Positions 10,554 through 18,747 of a DNA stretch of 64,000 bases are shown piece by piece. Position numbers and translations under genes: made by a program. The notes under the pieces are model-generated. The model was not told where the DNA came from and searched no databases. It was given only the letters and a program-made list of their open reading frames with translations. The stretch is from Branchiostoma floridae (Eukaryota > Chordata > Leptocardii > Amphioxiformes > Branchiostomatidae): the NCBI RefSeq assembly GCF_000003815.2, contig NC_049988.1, positions 6,414,004 through 6,478,003 of the forward strand. Direction: 5' to 3'. Each line of letters starts with the position of its first letter. The stretch's first letter is position 1.

Positions 10554-13500
10554 CTGAAAGTAGAACCTTCTTGTCAAAGGTAATAACAAATTCAATGGAT
10601 GAAGGGCTAACCTCACAACCGCTGACACAGTCCTTCCTGCAGGGAGCGAGGTTAGCGAAGGCCGCGGTCTGACAGGACACGGGGCACATGCTGGCACACT
10701 CTGTGTACACTTTCCCGTTTGGACAGCTCTTCTCTGAAAGGTAAAGCCGAAAGCTTAACGCTAGTTTACCTATATCCCCTGTTTATTATACCCATTGTTT
10801 ATTTTGAGAGATCAAGTCCACGGACGGTGGTTTCAAAGTGCAAATATAAAAATATTTCAGTTTGATATTGAAAATTTTGAAATTTAAGATCACAGTCCAT
10901 GGACTTGATATCTCCGAATACCATTTGAGTTACCTTGAGTACCATGTTTCTAAAAACAGCGGATATAGGTTACCCCACGGATAAAGGTGGAATAGCGCTA
11001 TATTAGGAGCTCACTCGAATGCCCAACAAAAAATAGGCGGAATTAGTCAAAGGAGATGCCTCGAGCAAGTTTCTAGCAACATCTCCCTGTAAAAAAATAT
11101 ACCTTGCTACAGAAAAGGCAAGGAAACGTATTGCCCTCTGTGTACCACTAGACACTACAAGGGTAAGTATGAACGAACATGTCCCAGCTTACCACAGAAT
11201 CCCTCTCCCCTCCAGAAGAAGATGACGTTTTTCTGTGCACACTCCCGTGAGTAGGCGGTGAGACTGGTACACAGGGACTGCTCCCTACTGTCTGGGTCCT
11301 GCCACAAACAGTACCCGTACAGACACGACTCGTAAAACTCAGCAGGCTCAACCTGGAAACAGATTAGGAAGAGAGAAAAAAATCAAAATCACAATAGTCG
11401 TTTATGTTTAGAGATCGTCGTGTAGTTTTTTTATAACTGGGACACTACTTCAAATATCGATCAGATAAACCTAAGCCAACCATCACGTAGCCAGTGACGA
11501 AATGGTTAGGGTTGGCGACGACAGTTGTCGTTGTGAGCCTTCATACCTCTTTTCTTTTATACCAGATGAGCGACCTGGTAGACTATGATGTGAAAGATTG
11601 TTACAATGGAAGAACATTGCTTGAAAGGATGCTGGTAAATTTGGTGAAAACATTTCCAAGCCGGTGACGAAATGGTTTACGTTGCCGGCAAATTTTACGT
11701 TGTGGGCATTCGTAATATTTCTGCGCCAGAAGACTGACGTTGCAGATAATCATGTGGAAGACTATTACCGTGGAATGACACTGGTCGATCAGATGCCGGT
11801 GAAATATGTGAAAATATTTCGAATCCATATGACGGAATGGTTTACGTAGGTAACGATCATTGTTTTTGTGGGCCTTCGTAGTTTTTTTTAACAACAGAAG
11901 AGTGTCATTGCAGACTATCAAATACGTCCTTACCGCGGAATGGCATTGGTCGAACGTATACCGATGAACTCAAAACATTTCGAATCCGGTAACGGAATGG
12001 TTTACGTAGGCGATGTTGTTGTGGGCCTTCGTAGTTGTTTTTTTTTACGCCAGGAGAACTGACGTTGTGGACAATCATTTTAAATTTGCTTACCGCTGAA
12101 TGACATTGGTCGAACGGATACTGGTGGATTTTCCCGCATCTGTTCTCCGCCTCTGCTCTGATGTCCGCCGAGGCGTCGCAGGGGTGCGGCAGCTGCGCCA
12201 CGTCCGGACAGGACTCCCCGATCTCCGCCATCTTCCACGAGTTCCCGAAGATGGCTTCGTAAGGAGCCTGGGTCCCGGATGGCGTCATGAAGTCGTCTAG
12301 AAAGTAATGTAAATGTAAATGTGAATGTAAATGTAAATGTAAATGTAAATGTAAATGTAAATGTAAATGTAAATGTAAATGTAAATGTAAATGTAAATGT
12401 TAAGGTAGTCCCATAGCCTACTGTTGCCGTGAGGGCAGTGGGTCGTTGTCCAATGTGTTTAGGATACGCCAGGCAATTGGACTATTTTTGTTTACTTTCG
12501 GGCAAGATCCCTACGTGACCGCGTAGGACTCCCTAGTAGCCATTTTTTAAGGCAAGACCAGTCCCGCATTTTTTTTTAAATTCGCCGTTAAAATCTAACC
12601 GGGACCCGGCAGCGCTGTAACATGATGGTGAAAGTAACGAGAGTAACAAGGCATCGGGCAGTCCATCGGTACAAATCTATGGTTTCAGAGCCCGGTCCGG
12701 GTCGGTGTACCGAAAGTGCGAAAAGGAACGAAAAGGAGCGAAAAGGAACGAAAAGGAACGGAAAGGAACGAAAAGAAAAATACCGAAAGTGCGAAAAGGA
12801 ACGAAAAGATCGGATACGAACGAAAAGGAACGAAAAAGAAAGTACCGAAAGTGCGAGTTTCTTTTTCGTTCCTTTTTGTTCCTTTTCGCACTTTCGGTAG
12901 ACCCGTCCGGGTTACATCCCCTACGGGTACCATTGAAAATGTGGCAATAGCATAGCCATATCTAAATAGAAGTCATATTTGTAAATATAAAAAACAGCTA
13001 TCTTTTCTAGGAAGAAGAAACGCAATCTTTACATGTGCTCTTAATTATAAGGAATGCTTCAAGATTTTATTTGATGGACAGTTGATGATCTTGCTGAAAA
13101 AAATTGATACAACAACGATGGACTAAAACAGAGGCTCTTACTGTCGGGATTGTAGTCGTATACCCCGCAGAGTCCGCGTGTCTTGTGCATGTAGTCCGAC
13201 ACCACGGTGATATACACTGCTGTCTCTGTGTCCCACTTCAGCCGCATGCCCAGAGTCGTCTCCAAGAACACGAAGTCACCCAGATGCTTCATTGTGATTC
13301 CTAGAAAACAATCAACGCATTAAAGGTAGTAAAAGCAAATCCCAATGGCTGTTGGCGACTGTATTCACATGTTTAGAATGTCTTGATATCATGCATTTAA
13401 GATGCACTGACCTAGTCTGTGTAACGCAAACTCCGCTATCCGAAGCTTGTAGACTCCTCCCCGCGCTGCAATGTAGGACGGGCCTAAGAAGCGCGATTAC

Positions 13501-16500
13501 ATCAGGCTAGCATTGACCGATTTCATCAATAAGTTCAGTTTTACAATTGTACTGATCCCATGACCCTTGACATAATGATGTCATGACGTGACGTCAGATC
13601 CAACATGGCGGTGCCCATTGACGACGAAGAAAACAAAACAGGTTTTGCAAAGCCTACTACAAACCACTTATAAACGTTAATGCTGTACTTCAAGTATTAG
13701 CCCCCTACTGTAACTTACATAGATGTGTGGCCCGAGGGCTACAGAAATTGAATTCGGCACCGCCCCTAAGCATTTGTTACAGATGTACGGGCATCTTTTA
13801 CTGTACTTCACAATACAAAGTATCTTACCGTTCCTGGAGACAGTGCTGTCAGGACTGATAGTGATAGCTTCGCCGTTCAATGTGATAGTGTTCCCCACGG
13901 CGTGCAGATGATCGTTACCAACCCGGATGTGGAGGGCCTGGACAACAATAGCAACAACAACGGTGCACTCATGAACAAATCTACACCATTTCTTTCTTGA
14001 ATCAAAACATGCCAAAAAATCAGAAGACCATAGCATGATCAGGACAAGAGCTACCCAAACTGGACGCTGTTCTGCAGTACCAAAATCATACACCAGGAGG
14101 CCCAAAATTGATATTGACCTTCCGTCTGTGTGTGTGTTATCTGTCTGTCTGTCAGTCTCTGCTCCAATTTGTATCAACACGACAACTGAATAATGCCGAG
14201 ATACGAAATATTTTAATATTTGGCATGCTAATAAGGTTTCCATAAATCCTCGAACTTTTTTAATTTGGCCCTTTAGCGGTTTACCATGGCACTGCATGGG
14301 AAAATTTTTAATATCTCTGGATGTGAACAAGCTATGGTCACGATTTTTGGCTTTTACTACGTTTTAGATTCTGTAAGAGATGAGACATCCTTTTGTTCCA
14401 TCACATTAATACTATAGACTACAGATCGCCATGTTTACTTTCTTTATCAATGTTTACAAATCGTCTGTACTACCTTAGTACAAGTATGATGCGTGTCACA
14501 GTTGATGTTCTGTACGATAACGTGCCAGAGCCCGTCCGTGTCCTGCGCCAGGCTGTACGGACACGGCCCGCGGAACGAGAAGCTCCTCCCGTCAAACGAC
14601 CGGAAGTGGTACCCGGCCCACGTCACACACGTCTTGTACGCAAGAACCGCTGAGGGAAGAACAAAAAAATCAAAACGAAGAACAGTGTATTTCTGTTACA
14701 AGTACGTGTGTATGATCTATAACGCTCATCTACATTTATCCTTAGGTCTGGAGCGGAAGAGTAGAAGAAGTGATGACACAGGAAGAACAAGAAGACCTTT
14801 GTCCGCGGGGTAACCTATATTCGTTGTTTTTAAATGCCCCCGTTGTGTAGTGTATTGATATTTATCCATTTACCTATTTTATTATCCATTATTCAATTTC
14901 AAAGCAACTGGGTAGCCGTTCAAATTCAAATTTTAAAAGTTGATTTCCAAAAGGTCCCATTATATACAGAAGCGAGACATGTAACATTTAGTAAGGAGGC
15001 AAAAGTAGGCAAAATGCAGTGCAACAAATAGAATTCTGTACGTCAAATCAAAATCCATGTCAATATTTTGAAATCATACCTGTTCCAAGGTCAAAAATAA
15101 CAAAGGTCAAAATTTGAATTATCAATAGCAGACCTACCTGACATTGACGTTGGGAGAACATTGTTGTTGAACTGATCTGTAAAAGACATAATGAGAGCAG
15201 GTCAACACTTTCAAAATCTGCAAACAAGCTACTATAAGTTCATCGCCCTTTCCTCAAGATGAAAAGTTTATCACCTCCAAACTAGTACTGGGCCATATTG
15301 AGTTGATTATATGCATGGCATCCTCTTTGAAACCACAAAACTCATGATATAAACGTGGGAAGAAAAATAGTTGTCCTCCTTGAAAGGTTTATTTTAGAAA
15401 ACAGACCCTGCAGTTCCAGAGTAAACCGCTTAAGAGCCAGTCATCACCACTACTTCCTTACATCAAAAGCTATCTGCCCCCAAACAATCAAGACCACATT
15501 ATTTCCAGTGAAAAAAGATACGAAGCCGTAAGTTCTGTTGCAATGCCAAAGTAACACACCAGAGGGCCATTATCGACCTTGACACCTACCCACATACCAA
15601 ATATCATCACATTCCATCCGGGCAGAGGTTCTAAAATTATGCTCACAAATATCTACAAACACGCGCAAAAGACAGTACTTCTAATTATCATTGAGGTAAA
15701 AATGGAACTCACCTTTGTAGAAGCTTGTCAGTCCCGAAGTCTGACATGGAAAACATTGCCCGACCGGGCCCCACGCCAACGCATCCGTTTGGTGACAACA
15801 GTTGTTGTAGTCCACTTGTGCGGTTTGGTAGGTCTGTGTGAAGGTGTTCATGGTACAGCCGACGGTCGTGTAGCAGTAACCCAACAACGGGATACCTGAG
15901 GAAGAGAATCAAGTCAACTCGTAAAAACATTGTCCTACAGCGCAACTGTAAGCAGCGACACCTATGCTGCAGTGCAACAAAAAAAGCAGAACAGAATAGT
16001 CCTCGTGACATTCAATTTGGAATATAACGAATCTGTAAACAGCGACAACTATGCTGCAGTACAACAGTAACGCAACAGAACAGAACTAGCTCGTAAAGAC
16101 AATGTCATACAACGCATCTCTAAACAGCGACACCTATGCTGCAGTGCAATATTAACCTGACAGAACAGAATAGAACTACTAGTAACTGAAAATATTGGAA
16201 AACAACGCATATGTAAGCAGCGACACCTGTACTGCAGTACAGCAGTAACCTGACAGAACAGAACTAACTCGTGAAAGTATTGTCGTATAGCGCATCTGTA
16301 AGTAGCGACACCTATTCCGCAGTACAATCTAAATCTTATATTAAAGGAAAGTCGTAACGATTACATTGACTTTAAAACTGGCGTTTTTAAGAAACGCTTG
16401 ATGTCAGCGGTCCTAAAAGTTTAGTAAAATAGATCGATACTGTGAAGTTTTAAAAAAGATAGGCGGTATGGTGTTACTTACTGCAGTCGTTCCCATGGTA

Positions 16501-18710
16501 CCCAGGTAGACATTCGCACGTATTGGGGGCCGTGCACGTTCCCAGGTTCAGACACTGTTGTTCACACACCGCTGCGACAGAAAATACGTTCATGAAATAA
16601 TGATTTATCTAAAGTATCGAACGTGTCAAAAAATGATAAAGTTAGAGTTTTTAGGCCGTGGGCAATCTTTTGGGATCCGGAAGTGGTAAGTGCTGCCTCC
16701 GTACGAACTCGTAGGGAATCCGACGGATTTGGGAGAATGAAGACACGCCGTAGAACTTTACGTGCAAGCAAAACTTTGTGTGCCATCGGGCTGCGGATTC
16801 GCCCCCCGTACGTGCCAGTACTGGCGACGCGCCTGCCCTGTACAGCCTGAACGTTTTCAGAAATACATGGCGGACGTGGCCTCACAAAAAAAACGTACGG
16901 ACAAATTTTAGACAAAGAGTACGGGTTGTACTATTAGCTTGAGGTACCCATATTTACACCTGGCTGAAGCAAGAAAAGTCGTGTAAAATGGATACCCGAC
17001 TTTGGTATCAAGTCCCTTTCCCAAGGGCACAACATCGGCCGGTGCCATGTCTGGGGATTCGAACACAGGATGAATAGGTTCTGGGCCAAACAAGCAAACT
17101 ACTGTAAATGTTTTTAAGTTCGCGGGGATTTAATTTCGCGGTAGCGGGAAAAAAAGACTTTTCGCGGTGGATTTAAGTTCGCGGTAACACCATAGACTGC
17201 AATCTAATATCGTTATAGAAAAATGTTCGCGGTGGTTTTAAATTCGCGGTGAAGTGGTCACCGCGAAAACCGCGAACATTAATCCACCGCGAACATTTCT
17301 GCATTTACAGTATTACGTAAACCCGACAGACCAAATGTACACGTGCAAGAAAGAACGCTTATATAAAAATTATCGAGCGTGCCTATATAGTGACACCATT
17401 TCTCTATGAACAAAATGTATACATCAATACCAGCTGTCACTAAACGGTTTGACTCTTACCACGGCAACTCTATTGAAAACAATGCAGTTACCGCAATCTT
17501 TGCAAAGTTATTGAACTTTAATCTTACGGGCAACGTGTGAGGACACTTTTTTGTTGATGTTTCTGATAGTTTTGACATAGTGGTTATTGCCACCTTTGAT
17601 TTTTTTCATCTCGTCGAATTCTTAGTGATGTTTTATGGTGTTATAGATGCCGCCTATGGAAAATGCCTTGTGATATCCAACCTATGTATGTATTACATAC
17701 TGTATCTGTATCTAACAAGTCGCAATTTAATTCCGAAAAAAACAATTTAATTCCGGACTGCGGGTCAATAACTCCAAAATGCTTTACCCAATCAGGTTTA
17801 TCAATTAGCCCTCGGGCAAGAATTTGCAATAAACTTTCTAAACTTTCTTTATTGGGTACATAGTAGGGGGTGCTGAATATGCGGAATTGGTCCCTAGGGA
17901 GAAGTCCAATTATACATATTTATACCAATAATGACAATGCAGTCTTCTATATACTATTGTATTATAGCTCCCGAGTCTCCTCTGTCTTCTTTGCAAATGT
18001 CCTCTTTACAAATATTTCCGAAGAGGGCAGAAGAGACTCGGGAGCTATAATACGGCTGGATACCAGGCTAATATAAAGATATATACAAATCGGCCTATAG
18101 GATCGAGTACCTTTAAATCTGCTGTACTTGATTCGAGAAATGTGAATAACTCATTGCATGAAACAGCGTATCTTGAACATTCTATTACAAAGTGAAATTC
18201 ATCTCCAATATGCTTTGGATAGAATGGGGAAAAGTTCTGTGTTGTCCACGTGTGTCTTATTTCTTGTCAATCATTCAAATGATAGGTGTTCTATCTATCT
18301 ACTCGCATATATATAGTCCTTTCAAACATTTGCCTAAATAGTATGAATCCACAACGGATGTGCCTAAACTATAGTTTATGAAAGCGCAATTTGCTGCGCA
18401 AACAAAGTTATTTTTACTCACGTATGTCGCAGTTTGTCCCGCTCCACCCATCACAACATTGCGCCACGGTCCGCAACATGTCTACTGGCTGGGTTACCGC
18501 TGGCCTGGACGGATGTAAAAAAAAACATTTCTGAACACCATTTTTTGTTTCGTCAAGAGATGGATTGTTTATTCCTTGACAAAAAATGGTGCTGTTCAGT
18601 CGAAAATTTGGGTGGGTCCAATTTTGTGTTGGATATAACAATCAAACTAGTTGAAGAGTCATTTCAAGAGTCAACTTGAGATGTTGATTTGTCGAGCACG
18701 TTAAAGAAGA

Positions 18711-18747
<37 letters not shown>

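Noticed and set aside
12622-12955. Several overlapping KERKGTKRN-type frames
   Set aside because: Same low-complexity decamer repeat; all frames are open for compositional reasons.
13677-14330. 217-codon minus-strand open frame
   Set aside because: Only 13829-13937 of it is a real exon, placed by splice sites; the rest is intron with no cysteine pattern or domain.
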